This document shows positions 9,646 to 18,992 of a DNA stretch of 44,597 nt, in pieces (within the stretch, counting starts at the first letter, position 1; each line of letters opens with the position of its first letter). The DNA is taken from the NCBI GenBank assembly GCA_031274295.1, contig JAISQI010000069.1:1-44597 (forward strand). The letters run 5' to 3'. The notes under the pieces are model-generated. The model was not told the origin of the DNA and did no database searches. It saw nothing but the letters and a program-made list of their open reading frames with translations. The position numbers and the translations under genes were made by a program. Source of the DNA: Holosporaceae bacterium. Its GTDB lineage: Bacteria; Pseudomonadota; Alphaproteobacteria; UBA3830.

Positions 9646-11412
9646 ATGATAAAAAGCGATACAGATATTCTATCAGAATATTATCAATATGAACTTTCCT
9701 ACCTCAGAAGCGCGGGGAGCGATTTTGCCAAAAGATTCCCCAAAATTGCTCGTAGACTAGATCTTTCCCATAATGAATCGACAGACCCGCATGTGGAACG
9801 ATTAATAGAAAGCGTTGCCTTTCTTACTGGAAAATTACAAAAACAAATAGATGATCAATTTCCAGAAATAGCCAATGCACTTCTCGGTGTGCTGTATGAA
9901 CCGCTTATTCTGCCAACTCCGTCATGTGTGATGGTAAAATTTGAGATAGATCAATCGCGAGCGATGAAAACTCCGGGAATAGTCGTTCCGAAGGACACTC
10001 TGCTACATGCCAAAAGCAATTCCGGAGAAACTTGTTCTTTCATGACGGCTCATGATTTGCAATTATGGCCGATAGAAATTTCTACAGTTTCGGTGATTCA
10101 AAAGGAACACCTGCCGAATTACTTTGCTCACTCGACCTACTATTTAAAAATAGGGATTAAATACAATCAAGCTAACAGTGTTCCGCGAAAACTACGGTTC
10201 TACATGCATGCGGATGCTCTTTTGCGCGGGAAGTTTTTTTCATCAATATTTTCAACCGAGGAAAAAGTAATTTTTCAAAAAGACTCGCAATATAAATCCA
10301 TATCTACAATTAGTCCAGTCGGAGTAGAGGATCATGAATCGCTTTTCCCTTATCCCCAAACAATTCATAGTGGATTTCGGTTGTTGCAGGAATATTTTGC
10401 CTTTGCAGATAAATTCTATGGTTTTGATGTTGAATTATCAGAAAATCTAGACATTGTGGGCGAAAGTTTCCTTTATGTTCCAATGAGTTACGATATAGCC
10501 ATGCAAATTTCAGTAAAAAATTTGTCATTGTCTTCTGTTCCTGCAGTAAACTTATTTCCAAAAGTTACAGAGCCATTACGTTTAGATCATAAGCAGGTCG
10601 AGTATTGTTTAGTTTCCGATTATCGACGCTATAATAGCAATGAAATATACTCAGTTAAGAAAATTGTAGCGGTTGACTCTAAAAATAATGATGAAATTTT
10701 CATACCAGAATTTTTTTCGTGCGATTATTCGCTAGACGATGCCAACGTGGGTATTTTTTGGAAATCAAGAAGAAAAAAATCCTACATGAAAGACGCCGTT
10801 GGCGATGACGTTTATCTTTCTTTTATAGATATGAATTTTAACCCGCAATACCCGGCTGATAAAATATTCTATGGTCATACATTATGCACCAATCGAAGTA
10901 TTGCGGAGCAAATTCCAGTATCTGGAGAATTACAAATTGAATTATCAGTACCGACTAAAAAAATTTATTGCATAGATCGTCCTACTCCTCAAAAGCCTTC
11001 AATAAAAAGTGGAGAGGTACTTTGGAAATTAATTTCTGCATTATCGCTAAATTCAATTTCCTTTAGCGAAGATGGAATTAAAAAAATTCGTGATATTCTA
11101 CGAGTGTTTGCTGATATTTCCGGATCAATTTTAGAGAGGGAAGTTGATGCAATTGCATCGATTGATAGTTTTATAACTACGAGAAGATTCGATGAACAAA
11201 CCTGGCGAGGATTTGTTAGGGGAGCAGATATTGAAATCACATTCGATGACAGGATTCAAAATTTGGGACTGCCTCTTAGTTTAGTGCTGTCTAAATTTTT
11301 ATCGTCCTACACTTCGATCAATACGTTTACCGATGTAATCGTAAAAAATACTTCTAAAAATGGAATTTTGAAAAAATGGAAGCAGCAATTCGGAATAAAA
11401 AATTATCTTTAA
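9646..11412 (+). CDS. tssF: type VI secretion baseplate protein TssF
   Basis: A 588-residue TssF (VasA) of normal length. The N-terminus has the family pattern YYQYELSYLRSAGSDFAKRF followed by DPHVERLIESVAFLTGKLQ and FPEIANALLGVLYEPL. The remainder is a large beta-rich body. TssF is the main baseplate wedge subunit that, with TssE and TssG, anchors the contractile sheath to the membrane complex. It overlaps tssG by 37 bases, so the two are co-translated. No sheath (tssB/C), membrane (tssJ/L/M), ClpV or VgrG genes are present in the window. Confidence 0.93.
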   Translation: MIKSDTDILSEYYQYELSYLRSAGSDFAKRFPKIARRLDLSHNESTDPHVERLIESVAFLTGKLQKQIDDQFPEIANALLGVLYEPLILPTPSCVMVKFEIDQSRAMKTPGIVVPKDTLLHAKSNSGETCSFMTAHDLQLWPIEISTVSVIQKEHLPNYFAHSTYYLKIGIKYNQANSVPRKLRFYMHADALLRGKFFSSIFSTEEKVIFQKDSQYKSISTISPVGVEDHESLFPYPQTIHSGFRLLQEYFAFADKFYGFDVELSENLDIVGESFLYVPMSYDIAMQISVKNLSLSSVPAVNLFPKVTEPLRLDHKQVEYCLVSDYRRYNSNEIYSVKKIVAVDSKNNDEIFIPEFFSCDYSLDDANVGIFWKSRRKKSYMKDAVGDDVYLSFIDMNFNPQYPADKIFYGHTLCTNRSIAEQIPVSGELQIELSVPTKKIYCIDRPTPQKPSIKSGEVLWKLISALSLNSISFSEDGIKKIRDILRVFADISGSILEREVDAIASIDSFITTRRFDEQTWRGFVRGADIEITFDDRIQNLGLPLSLVLSKFLSSYTSINTFTDVIVKNTSKNGILKKWKQQFGIKNYL

Positions 11413-12311
11413 AAGAGGAATTATTAAGCAATCCAGCGCAATTTTCATTCGAAATGGCGGCGAAAATTTTAGAATTTGGCTCTGAAACCTCATTTGGAAA
11501 GGAAATAAATTTTCTTGGCGCTCCTTTCAAAACAAGAAACATCTATTCCTTTTATTTGCGTGGAACAGAGATTGAAAAAATTTCTATGGAGGATGAAGTT
11601 CCGGTAATCTATACCGAAAGATTGTCTATTTCCGGATTAAATGCTCCACTTCCAACTCCTTATGCAGAATTAATCTTCATGCGAACCAGAGAAAAAGATA
11701 CCGCCATGAGTGATTTTATAAATGCCTTTAATGCGCGCCTGTTGGGAATTTCTTATCAGATTAGCAAGCGTCGATATTTAAGCATTCAGCAGCACAACAA
11801 AATAAATTGTCCATTGTTAAAGACAATCGCTACTTTTTTAGGAGAGTCATCCGCGACAATGGACAGAAGAATGTCGAGATTTTTATATTTGTTTTGGATA
11901 AAGGAAAAAAGCGCGGCGGGTTTGGAAACACTTATTTTTTCATTTTTGCATTTTAAAACTCGCGTGAAACAAATCCAAACGTTTTGGGCGGATCGTAGAG
12001 AAATCTATCGGCTTGGAGATCTCAAGTTGGGAAATAATTCGGAACTCGGAACGAAGTTTTCACTGTCTTCTTTCGGGATAGAAATTAATCTGACTCACAA
12101 AAATTATGATAAAATTTTTCAATTAATTAATAACAAAAAATATCTCCACGATCTAAAATTCTTAATTCAAAAATATATTGGAGATTTTTTTTACTACACG
12201 TTAAGCGTAACTCCTGAGAGTGTTCCACCGCTTAAAATGGGGGAATCTTATCTCGGGAAAACATCATGGATGCAAGGAAGTGTTCTGGATTCTATAAAAA
12301 TGATTTGCTGA
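11376..12311 (+). CDS. tssG: type VI secretion baseplate protein TssG
   Basis: A 311-residue TssG (VasB). FSFEMAAKILEF near residue 25 corresponds to the usual opening helix. INFLGAPFKT, then LSISGLNAPLPTPYAELIF (the conserved G..GPLP.Y....-type segment) and the DFINAFNARLLGI helix follow. TssG pairs with TssF in the baseplate. The start lies inside the end of tssF with a weak GGAA-containing ribosome-binding site. It is the last gene of the cluster; 86 AT-rich bases separate it from a glycosyltransferase gene. Confidence 0.92.
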   Translation: MEAAIRNKKLSLKEELLSNPAQFSFEMAAKILEFGSETSFGKEINFLGAPFKTRNIYSFYLRGTEIEKISMEDEVPVIYTERLSISGLNAPLPTPYAELIFMRTREKDTAMSDFINAFNARLLGISYQISKRRYLSIQQHNKINCPLLKTIATFLGESSATMDRRMSRFLYLFWIKEKSAAGLETLIFSFLHFKTRVKQIQTFWADRREIYRLGDLKLGNNSELGTKFSLSSFGIEINLTHKNYDKIFQLINNKKYLHDLKFLIQKYIGDFFYYTLSVTPESVPPLKMGESYLGKTSWMQGSVLDSIKMIC

Positions 12312-12397
12312 TTTTTTTATTGTATGAGATTCTTAATTGGTTAATAGGTTAAACAATTAATCATTTTAATGATCGATCCTGTGAGGAAAAAATAAAA

Positions 12398-13270
12398 ATG
12401 CGGCCCAAGGTATCAGTTATAGTACCAATTTACAACGTTGAAAAATTTCTATCACGTTGTTTGGAAAGTATAATTAATCAAACTCTGGAGAATCTTGAAA
12501 TAATTTGTGTTGACGATGGCTCAACCGATAACTCAAATAACATATTGAAAGAATTAGCTGCCAAAGATAATCGTATCGTTGTTATCAACCAAGAAAACAA
12601 AGGAGTAGGGGCGGCGCGCAACTCGGCGATGGATATCGCTAAAGGAGAGTATATAGGTTTTGTGGACAGTGATGATTGGATAGATTTAAATTATTTTGAA
12701 AAACTCTACGAGGCGGCTAAAAAATATGATGCCAGCATGGCTTGCTGTGGAATTATAAGAAAATATCCATCATCCAGAATCCGGAAAAAAATGAATATCG
12801 TCGACGAAAAACTTTATACTTCTGCAATATCCAGGTATCGCATTACTGAAACCCCAAGAAAATGCTATGTGTATAATAAAATTTATAGAAGATCGGAGAT
12901 AGAACAGCATCGGATACGTTTTCCGGAAGGAGTTTACTTTGAGGATATTGCCTTTATGATAAGAGCATTATATTTTTTACCAACTTTAGTCACTGTTCCT
13001 GAAACAGTATATTATTATTGGGTAAATTATAAATCCGTAACTCGAGAAATGACGGATCAAAAACAACAGGATCTACTAACTGCACGTCTGAATTTTATCG
13101 AGTTTTCCAGAAAGTATCATATAAATTGCGATGAAAAATTCTATATTAAAAAGAAAACCGTCTATAAATGTTTTAAAGTACCCATAATGAAAATTTACGA
13201 ATGGGAAACCATAAAAAAATATTACTTATTTGCATGTATTCCGATATTTGAAAAAAGAATATCATTGTAA
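12398..13270 (+). CDS. family 2 glycosyltransferase
   Basis: A 290-residue GT-A enzyme. The nucleotide-sugar fold opens with VSVIVPIYNVEKFL, then ICVDDGSTDNS (residues ~36-46), NKGVGAARN and the metal-binding FVDSDDW near 88-94. A downstream FEDIAFMIRAL carries the usual acidic catalytic residues. Such enzymes add sugars to LPS, capsule or protein; the acceptor cannot be told. GAGG lies before the ATG. It is convergent with the K+ importer gene, with 11 bases between, and is not obviously in an operon with tssG. Confidence 0.88.
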   Translation: MRPKVSVIVPIYNVEKFLSRCLESIINQTLENLEIICVDDGSTDNSNNILKELAAKDNRIVVINQENKGVGAARNSAMDIAKGEYIGFVDSDDWIDLNYFEKLYEAAKKYDASMACCGIIRKYPSSRIRKKMNIVDEKLYTSAISRYRITETPRKCYVYNKIYRRSEIEQHRIRFPEGVYFEDIAFMIRALYFLPTLVTVPETVYYYWVNYKSVTREMTDQKQQDLLTARLNFIEFSRKYHINCDEKFYIKKKTVYKCFKVPIMKIYEWETIKKYYLFACIPIFEKRISL

Positions 13271-13281
13271 AATCAATAGAA

Positions 13282-15117
13282 TTAGATTTTCATTTGGTAT
13301 GGAATTTCAACGATTATACGAGTTTGTTCGCTTTTTCGTTTTCTATATAATAAGGCGGTTTTGAAGATAGCCGCCGTCTGATTATGTAAAATATTCTGCC
13401 AAAATTTTCCTGGAACAAAACTTGGCATCACAACTATGGCTTTTCCCTTTTCTGGATCTCGCTCATCTTGCTCATATAAAAAATCAAGAAATGGGTTAAC
13501 GACCGAACGATAGGGAGATCTTAGCAACACCAAAGGTATGTGGAAATTCATTGATCTCCATGTAAGTTTCAGACGATCGATTTCTTTCTGATTAATATTT
13601 ACGGCGATAACATTAACATCGTCAGATAATGAGACAGCAAATCTAAGTGCGGCCAACGTTCCTCTATGAATTCTTGAAACTGGAACAACAACTTTTGGCG
13701 ACGTATTTTTTATTGGTCTTAATAAATCTCCAATTCCACCATTTTTTAAATCTAACTCTATATTTATTGCTACATACCGACGATTAATCTTTTTGAAGAT
13801 GCAAAATAAAATTGGAATTAATATAACTACAATCCACGCTCCATGTATGAATTTACTCTCTACGATAATTAGTAATGTGATGCAAGTCGCCAACGCTCCA
13901 AATGCGTTGAGAGCGGCTTTAATATGCCAATTATTCCCTCGATTGTTTATCCAATGTTTGACCATTCCAGCTTGGGAAAGAGAAAAAGAAGTGAAAACAC
14001 CGAGAGAATATAACGGTATCAATGAATGCGAGTCTCCATTGAATATAACTATAAGAAACGTAGCTAATAAAGCCAGTAGTACTATACCATTGCTGAATGC
14101 TAGACGATCTCCGAGCTTTGCAAAGCGTGTTGGAAGGTATTTTTTTTGGGCTAAGATGCTGGCTAATCTCGGAAATCCGGAAAATGAAGTATTAGCCGCT
14201 AAAAACAATATACACGCTGTTGCAAACTGTACACAATAGTATAAAAAACCGCCGCCAAATATGTTTTTTGCTATTTGAGAGATTACCGTTTCGCCTTGGA
14301 TTGGAACAATGTGATATTTATACGCCAAAAATGTAATTCCATAAAACATTGATGATAGAATTAAAGCCATGAACATCAAGGTAATTTGCGCGTTTTTATA
14401 TTGCGGTTTTTTAAAAGCTGGCACACCACTAGCAATGGTATCAATTCCGGTGAGCGCTGAACAACCCGATGCAAATGCTCTCAAAACGATCATAAGAACC
14501 AGTAAAGAAGATGTTTCTGACACGTTTTCCGGTCGAATTGCTGTTGGCGCACTTGAAGAAAATACTCCACATATGATCATCAAAAATACCAATCCTATAA
14601 AAAAGTACGTCGGAATGGATAATACGTTTGCCGATTCTCTAGATCCGCGTAAATTGGATATAACAATGATAGTTAATACGCTCAAACAGATAGATACAAC
14701 ATTTCCAGACAAAGATGGAAATGCAGATACAATGGCATTCGCTCCCGCAGATAAACTCACGGCTACTGTAAGGATGTAATCTACTAAAAGGGCTGAACCG
14801 GCTATCAATCCGAAGAACTCTCCAAGATTTTCTTTGGCTACTACAAATGCTCCTCCGCCGTTAGGATAGGCCTCTATTGTCTGCCAGTAGGAAGTAGATA
14901 TTATGAAGAGCAACCCAACAATCACTCCCGCAATTGGTAGCGAAAAAGCTTGAAAGAACAATATGCCAAGAACTAGTAAAATTTCTTCAGTTGCGTATGC
15001 AACGGAAGATAAAACGTCCGAAGAAAAAATTGCGAGGGCTTTTATTTTCGTCAATTTTTCCGATGCTATATTTTCTGTTTTTAGAGGATCGCCAAAAATA
15101 AATTTAATTGGATTCAT
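13282..15117 (-). CDS. KimA-like potassium importer (APC superfamily)
   Basis: A 611-residue APC-type transporter. Residues ~30-440 carry about twelve membrane segments; a cytosolic ~170-residue tail follows (VVVPVSRIHRGTLAALRFA, YEQDERDPEKGKAIVVMPSF), resembling a universal-stress-like domain. The N-terminus (LTKIKALAIFSSDVLSSVAY, YPNGGGAFVVAKENLG, GSALLVDYILTVAVS, SALTGIDTIASGVPAFK) closely follows Bacillus KimA/YdaO, a high-affinity K+:H+ symporter. KimA is c-di-AMP controlled in Firmicutes; no leader riboswitch can exist here because the start overlaps the preceding gene by 14 bases. A trkH gene at 17547 offers a second K+ route. An amino-acid permease is the alternative. Confidence 0.75.
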   Translation of the reverse strand: MNPIKFIFGDPLKTENIASEKLTKIKALAIFSSDVLSSVAYATEEILLVLGILFFQAFSLPIAGVIVGLLFIISTSYWQTIEAYPNGGGAFVVAKENLGEFFGLIAGSALLVDYILTVAVSLSAGANAIVSAFPSLSGNVVSICLSVLTIIVISNLRGSRESANVLSIPTYFFIGLVFLMIICGVFSSSAPTAIRPENVSETSSLLVLMIVLRAFASGCSALTGIDTIASGVPAFKKPQYKNAQITLMFMALILSSMFYGITFLAYKYHIVPIQGETVISQIAKNIFGGGFLYYCVQFATACILFLAANTSFSGFPRLASILAQKKYLPTRFAKLGDRLAFSNGIVLLALLATFLIVIFNGDSHSLIPLYSLGVFTSFSLSQAGMVKHWINNRGNNWHIKAALNAFGALATCITLLIIVESKFIHGAWIVVILIPILFCIFKKINRRYVAINIELDLKNGGIGDLLRPIKNTSPKVVVPVSRIHRGTLAALRFAVSLSDDVNVIAVNINQKEIDRLKLTWRSMNFHIPLVLLRSPYRSVVNPFLDFLYEQDERDPEKGKAIVVMPSFVPGKFWQNILHNQTAAIFKTALLYRKRKSEQTRIIVEIPYQMKI

Positions 15118-15469
15118 TTTCGTTGCTTAGTATTTTCTTCAATTCCGTTAATTCAGTTTGTAAATCCATACGTTTCTGAACTTCTATATTATTGGATTGA
15201 ATCAATTCTAAAATCCTTTTTCTTAGATTTTTTATTTCCTCGATCATTATACTCATATAATTTCTCGCGGACACGACAAAACGGGCATCAGCACTATTCT
15301 GTTCTCTATTTCTATAATCAAAAAGAGCAATGGGGTTGCCGTCTACGCTTGGAACAACCCACACCGTATCAACTGAATTGTCATCAATTGCATTCCAAGG
15401 AGCAGGAGAAGATGCGTTCAATTTTTCTTCTAGAAAATTTATATCTTCCGGAGTCAGAAATTGTTTCAT
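15104..15469 (-). CDS. small protein resembling phage Ea22-like proteins
   Basis: A 121-residue protein between rplI and the K+ importer gene. It overlaps rplI by four bases (ATGA) and the importer by 14, so all three are probably one transcript. The pattern APWNAIDDNSVDTVWVV, then IALFDYRN, DARFVVSARNYMSIMIEEI and a C-terminal coiled coil recalls Ea22-like proteins of phages (APW..., DArFiAaArn..p.Li.Ei). That family has no firm function. Why such a gene would sit within a ribosomal-protein operon is unclear. Confidence 0.45.
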   Translation of the reverse strand: MKQFLTPEDINFLEEKLNASSPAPWNAIDDNSVDTVWVVPSVDGNPIALFDYRNREQNSADARFVVSARNYMSIMIEEIKNLRKRILELIQSNNIEVQKRMDLQTELTELKKILSNENESN

Positions 15470-15975
15470 GCCTCTTGATCTTCTGTTGGAGTTTCCGCTT
15501 CAATTTTCAATAAAGCTTCTTCTTCTGATTTGGCAATGCTAAGCTTTACGGTAACAAATACATCCGGATGTAAATCGATGGGAACATCATAGACGCCGAG
15601 CAACTTGATGGGAGCATTTAAATTAACTTGTCCGGCGGTAACGATAAATCCGGCATTTTTGATGGCGTTCGCGATATCTCTACGTGTAACAGATCCATAC
15701 AATTGTCCTTTATCACTCGCCTGACGAACAATGGATATGGATACGCCTTTCATTTTTTCTGCTATTTTCTGCGCTTCCGCTCTCGTTTCGGCATTAGCTG
15801 CTTCAATTTGAGCTCTTTTATCGTCGAAATATTTCATATTTCCCTTCGTTGCTCTCAGCGCAATTTTTTGAGGAAATAAATAATTTCTCGCAAAGCCCGG
15901 TTTTACATTAACGATATCACCAATTTGACCTAGCTTGGCAACCCTTTGCAGCAAGATTATTTTTATGCTTTCCAT
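15466..15975 (-). CDS. rplI: 50S ribosomal protein L9
   Basis: A 169-residue L9: the N-terminal domain MESIKIILLQRVAKLGQIGD-IVNVKPGFARNYLFPQ is the diagnostic RNA-binding part, followed by the long connecting helix (ANAETRAEAQKIAEKMKGV) and the C-terminal domain with GQLYGSVTRRDIANAI. An in-frame ATG exists further upstream at 16080, but the extra 35 residues would form an unrelated hydrophobic leader. The start at 15975 has AGAGG at good spacing and matches the family. L9 binds 23S rRNA near the base of the L1 stalk. A short acidic tail (ETPTEDQEA) ends it. Confidence 0.95.
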   Translation of the reverse strand: MESIKIILLQRVAKLGQIGDIVNVKPGFARNYLFPQKIALRATKGNMKYFDDKRAQIEAANAETRAEAQKIAEKMKGVSISIVRQASDKGQLYGSVTRRDIANAIKNAGFIVTAGQVNLNAPIKLLGVYDVPIDLHPDVFVTVKLSIAKSEEEALLKIEAETPTEDQEA

Positions 15976-16165
15976 GCAAGCCTCTAAAGTTTGTGAATGT
16001 ATTAAACAAGGCGTAATATATAAGAGACTTATTAATAATGCAATAACTGGCATGCTGATAGAAAAATTTATAATATTCAATAACCTTCCGTGGACCGTTT
16101 AGAAGATATATCTTTAATCTTATATTTATTATAAATTGTTTTTATGATTGCTAATGTGAAGTACT

Positions 16166-16585
16166 ATGAATTATGAAAATTTACTGATAAAGGCTATAAG
16201 TCTTGAAGAATGTGATACAATTTCATCACTGGTGCAAGATTCCATATTGCATATTTCATTTCATTCTTTTCATGAAGAAAAAAAATGCCTTCGGCTTATG
16301 CTAAATAGATTTTGTTGGGAATCTGTTGACTGTTTTGACAAGGAAAAGTGCTATTATCGAGTTCATTCCGGATTATATATACACAATATTAATTCCATTA
16401 TGGTGAACAATAATATAAGAGAACACAAATACTTAAATATGCTTACTTTTCATTCATCGAAAAACGAAATTAATTTGATTTTTTCGGGAAATAAGCACAT
16501 GTGTATCAACGTAAGTGATACTCTAATTTATTTAAAGGATTTACATGAAAAACATCCGACTCCAACCTTGCCCGTTCATGAATGA
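16166..16585 (+). CDS. DUF2948 family protein
   Basis: A 139-residue protein matching DUF2948, a family nearly confined to alphaproteobacteria. The order of conserved elements is seen: a start with KAISLEECDTISSLVQDSIL, the LMLNRFCWE segment, a YRVHSGLYIHNI strand, NEINLIFSGNKHMCINVSD and a terminal DLHEKHPTPTLPVHE. The function is unknown. It is the main lineage marker in this window. It is transcribed alone, divergent from rplI and convergent with fabD, 15 bases apart. Confidence 0.75.
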   Translation: MNYENLLIKAISLEECDTISSLVQDSILHISFHSFHEEKKCLRLMLNRFCWESVDCFDKEKCYYRVHSGLYIHNINSIMVNNNIREHKYLNMLTFHSSKNEINLIFSGNKHMCINVSDTLIYLKDLHEKHPTPTLPVHE

Positions 16586-16600
16586 GGGAGCATATCTTTT

Positions 16601-17536
16601 CTAAGTTTTAAAGAATTTCGTGAAATTCTCCAATGATTCAAGAGAGTTTATACTTATTGTTTTCATGGTGGGAGAAATGCGTTTTACAAGTCCAACTAAA
16701 ACTTTTCCGGAACCAATTTCTACGCACTGAGAAACAGAATTAAGCTCGGCGAATAAAATACTTTCTCTCCATCTGATTCGCTCTGTTATTTGTCTCATCA
16801 ATAATTTTTTAAAATTACTAGTTTCCGCTTGAGCTGTAACGTTTGAAATTATTGGCTTTATCGGGTTATTAAAATGTGTCTTTTCTAAAGTTAGGGAAAT
16901 TTCCGTCGCGGCGCTCTCCATTAATTTGCTGTGAAAAGGACCGCTTACGTCCAATAGTACCGTTTGTTTTGCATTGGCACGAGATGCTTTTTCAATTGCT
17001 TTTTGTATTAGATTTTTATGTCCACTAATTACAATTTGCCCAATGGAGTTATCCGTGGCAATCTGAACTACACCGTTATTGATATTATATTCAGATATTA
17101 TTTCCTCCACAGTTTCCAAGTTTAATCCTATTATGGCCGCCATTGCACCTGCTGTTGGACAGGCATTCGCCATTGCACATCCCCTTATCTTCAAAAGTTT
17201 GGCGGCATCAGATATTGAAATTACTTGATTTGCGCACAATGCAGTATATTCTCCAAGAGAATGCCCTGCAAAAAAAGTGGCCATCTGGGGGAGGCTAATA
17301 TCAAATTCTTTTTTTAGAACTTCAACAAATGCCATGCTAACAGCCATTAGAGCAGGTTGAGTATTTTGTGTAGCTTTTAGTTCATTGTCGGTACCATGAA
17401 AAATTATATCTGATAACTTGAATGAAATAGAATCATCCACCTCATGAAATACATCTTTGGCTGATTTGAAAGCGTCATATATATCTTTTCCCATTCCAAT
17501 TTTTTGGGATCCCTGTCCAGGGAACATAAAAAGCAT
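16601..17536 (-). CDS. fabD: malonyl-CoA:ACP transacylase FabD
   Basis: A 311-residue FabD of normal length. The N-terminal FPGQGSQKIGMG and the nucleophile elbow GHSLGEY (S93) are present, with the catalytic His in SGPFHSKLM near 201 and a GQIVISGH strand. It loads malonyl groups onto acyl carrier protein for fatty acid synthesis. AGGAG precedes the ATG. It lies ten bases after trkH and is the last gene of the MFS-lpxK-trkH-fabD run. fabH, fabG and acpP, its usual partners, are absent here. Confidence 0.95.
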   Translation of the reverse strand: MLFMFPGQGSQKIGMGKDIYDAFKSAKDVFHEVDDSISFKLSDIIFHGTDNELKATQNTQPALMAVSMAFVEVLKKEFDISLPQMATFFAGHSLGEYTALCANQVISISDAAKLLKIRGCAMANACPTAGAMAAIIGLNLETVEEIISEYNINNGVVQIATDNSIGQIVISGHKNLIQKAIEKASRANAKQTVLLDVSGPFHSKLMESAATEISLTLEKTHFNNPIKPIISNVTAQAETSNFKKLLMRQITERIRWRESILFAELNSVSQCVEIGSGKVLVGLVKRISPTMKTISINSLESLENFTKFFKT

Positions 17537-17546
17537 ATATTTTCTC

Positions 17547-18974
17547 CTATTTTTTCCAGAACTGCTTCAGCAATATCATAAAGAACGGAATGAATTCAAC
17601 TCTTCCCGCAACCATTGATATTATTAATATAATTTTTGCAAATGAAGATAGAGCCGATATTTCCGTTACGGTTGCTTTTTGTAGCTCAAAAAACGGACCA
17701 TTGTTATTTATGGTTGTTACTATTGCGCTAAAAGCTTTACTAAAATTAAGATCGGAAATCGATAGAGCTAGTGACATAAAAATTGCAAATAATAAATAGC
17801 ATAAAAAATATGAAAACAATCCTGCGACATAGGTTTCATCCAATTTATTTCCTGCATACGTCGGGACATAGATTATATTTGTCTTTACCAGACGAATTAA
17901 ATAGCTCTTAACGAGCAAAAACGCCATTATTAATCTAAAAATCTTGATACCTCCTGTGCAAGACCCGGAACATCCTCCACAGAAATTCAATACATACACA
18001 AAAGCATTGGTGAATGTGCTCAATGATTCGGGAAAATGGACAGTTATTCCCGTAGTGCTTATGGAAGATGTTACCGTTAAAATGGCGATTTTTATGCTTT
18101 CTCCAACAGATGCATTAGAAAATGACGCCATGTAAATTGAGAAAACAGCAGTGCAAATTATAATTATGGAAATATAACAAATAAATTGTTGATCTCGGAA
18201 AGCATAAAATCCATTAGAATTCAGATTTTTTATAAACGTAATTGATACGCCACTCGTAAACATAAGTATAGATAAAATCCAAAAAATCGTCGGAGAAGCT
18301 ATAAAGCCATTAATTTCAGAGGTTAACATTCCTCCACTCGATATAGTGCTCAACGAATAATTTATAGCATCGATGGTTGGTACCCCTGATCCAATCAATA
18401 TAAATGAACTTATTATTGTGAAAATAACGTACAAACATATTATGATTTTCAATTGTTGAGATAAAGCCAAGTTTTTTGAGTAATTATTATATTCCAGAGA
18501 AGTGGGATTCAGAAAATCGGAAAACACATATAAGCATGACATAATAAACCCGATTCCACCCAGCAATTGCAGTAAGCTTCTCCAGAGTAAAAGTCCCTCC
18601 GATAAACTTTTTATATCAACAATGGTTGTTGCTCCCGTTGTGGTAAGAGCGGATGTCATTTCGAAAATACAGTCCACATAGGAAATATCTAGAGAAGAAA
18701 TAATTAAAGGAAGAGAAGAAATAACAGAAACACTAATCCATGAAAATAAGACCACCAATATTTTTTCTCTTAGGTTTAGAATTATATTTTCATTACTTTG
18801 GTTCGAAAAAAATAACAATCCTCCTATAAAACAACAAAATATTCCACTGATTACAAAGCATAAACATGTATCATTCATTAAGCACAAATCGACAATGATG
18901 GGAATTATCATCGCAGCTGCCAGAATGAAAAGAATCACACCTATTATGTGAAAAATTTTTTGATATGAAATCAT
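17547..18974 (-). CDS. trkH: TrkH-family potassium uptake protein
   Basis: A 475-residue membrane protein with four pore-loop signatures: MTSALTTTGATTI, STISSGGM, SISTTGITVHFP and a final TTINNNGPFF. A CGGCSGSCTGGIK segment matches the conserved GG..GSTAGGIK region, where one Ser/Thr-Ala pair is replaced by Cys residues. TrkH takes up K+ across the inner membrane, usually controlled by the NAD-binding TrkA subunit, which is not in this window. It stands between lpxK and fabD in one minus-strand operon. Confidence 0.9.
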   Translation of the reverse strand: MISYQKIFHIIGVILFILAAAMIIPIIVDLCLMNDTCLCFVISGIFCCFIGGLLFFSNQSNENIILNLREKILVVLFSWISVSVISSLPLIISSLDISYVDCIFEMTSALTTTGATTIVDIKSLSEGLLLWRSLLQLLGGIGFIMSCLYVFSDFLNPTSLEYNNYSKNLALSQQLKIIICLYVIFTIISSFILIGSGVPTIDAINYSLSTISSGGMLTSEINGFIASPTIFWILSILMFTSGVSITFIKNLNSNGFYAFRDQQFICYISIIIICTAVFSIYMASFSNASVGESIKIAILTVTSSISTTGITVHFPESLSTFTNAFVYVLNFCGGCSGSCTGGIKIFRLIMAFLLVKSYLIRLVKTNIIYVPTYAGNKLDETYVAGLFSYFLCYLLFAIFMSLALSISDLNFSKAFSAIVTTINNNGPFFELQKATVTEISALSSFAKIILIISMVAGRVEFIPFFMILLKQFWKK

Positions 18975-18992
18975 TTTACCATTAAAAGCATT

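Noticed and set aside
13282-15480. Possible ydaO-type c-di-AMP riboswitch before the KimA-like gene
   Set aside because: The gene start overlaps the upstream coding region by 14 bases, leaving no room for a leader RNA.
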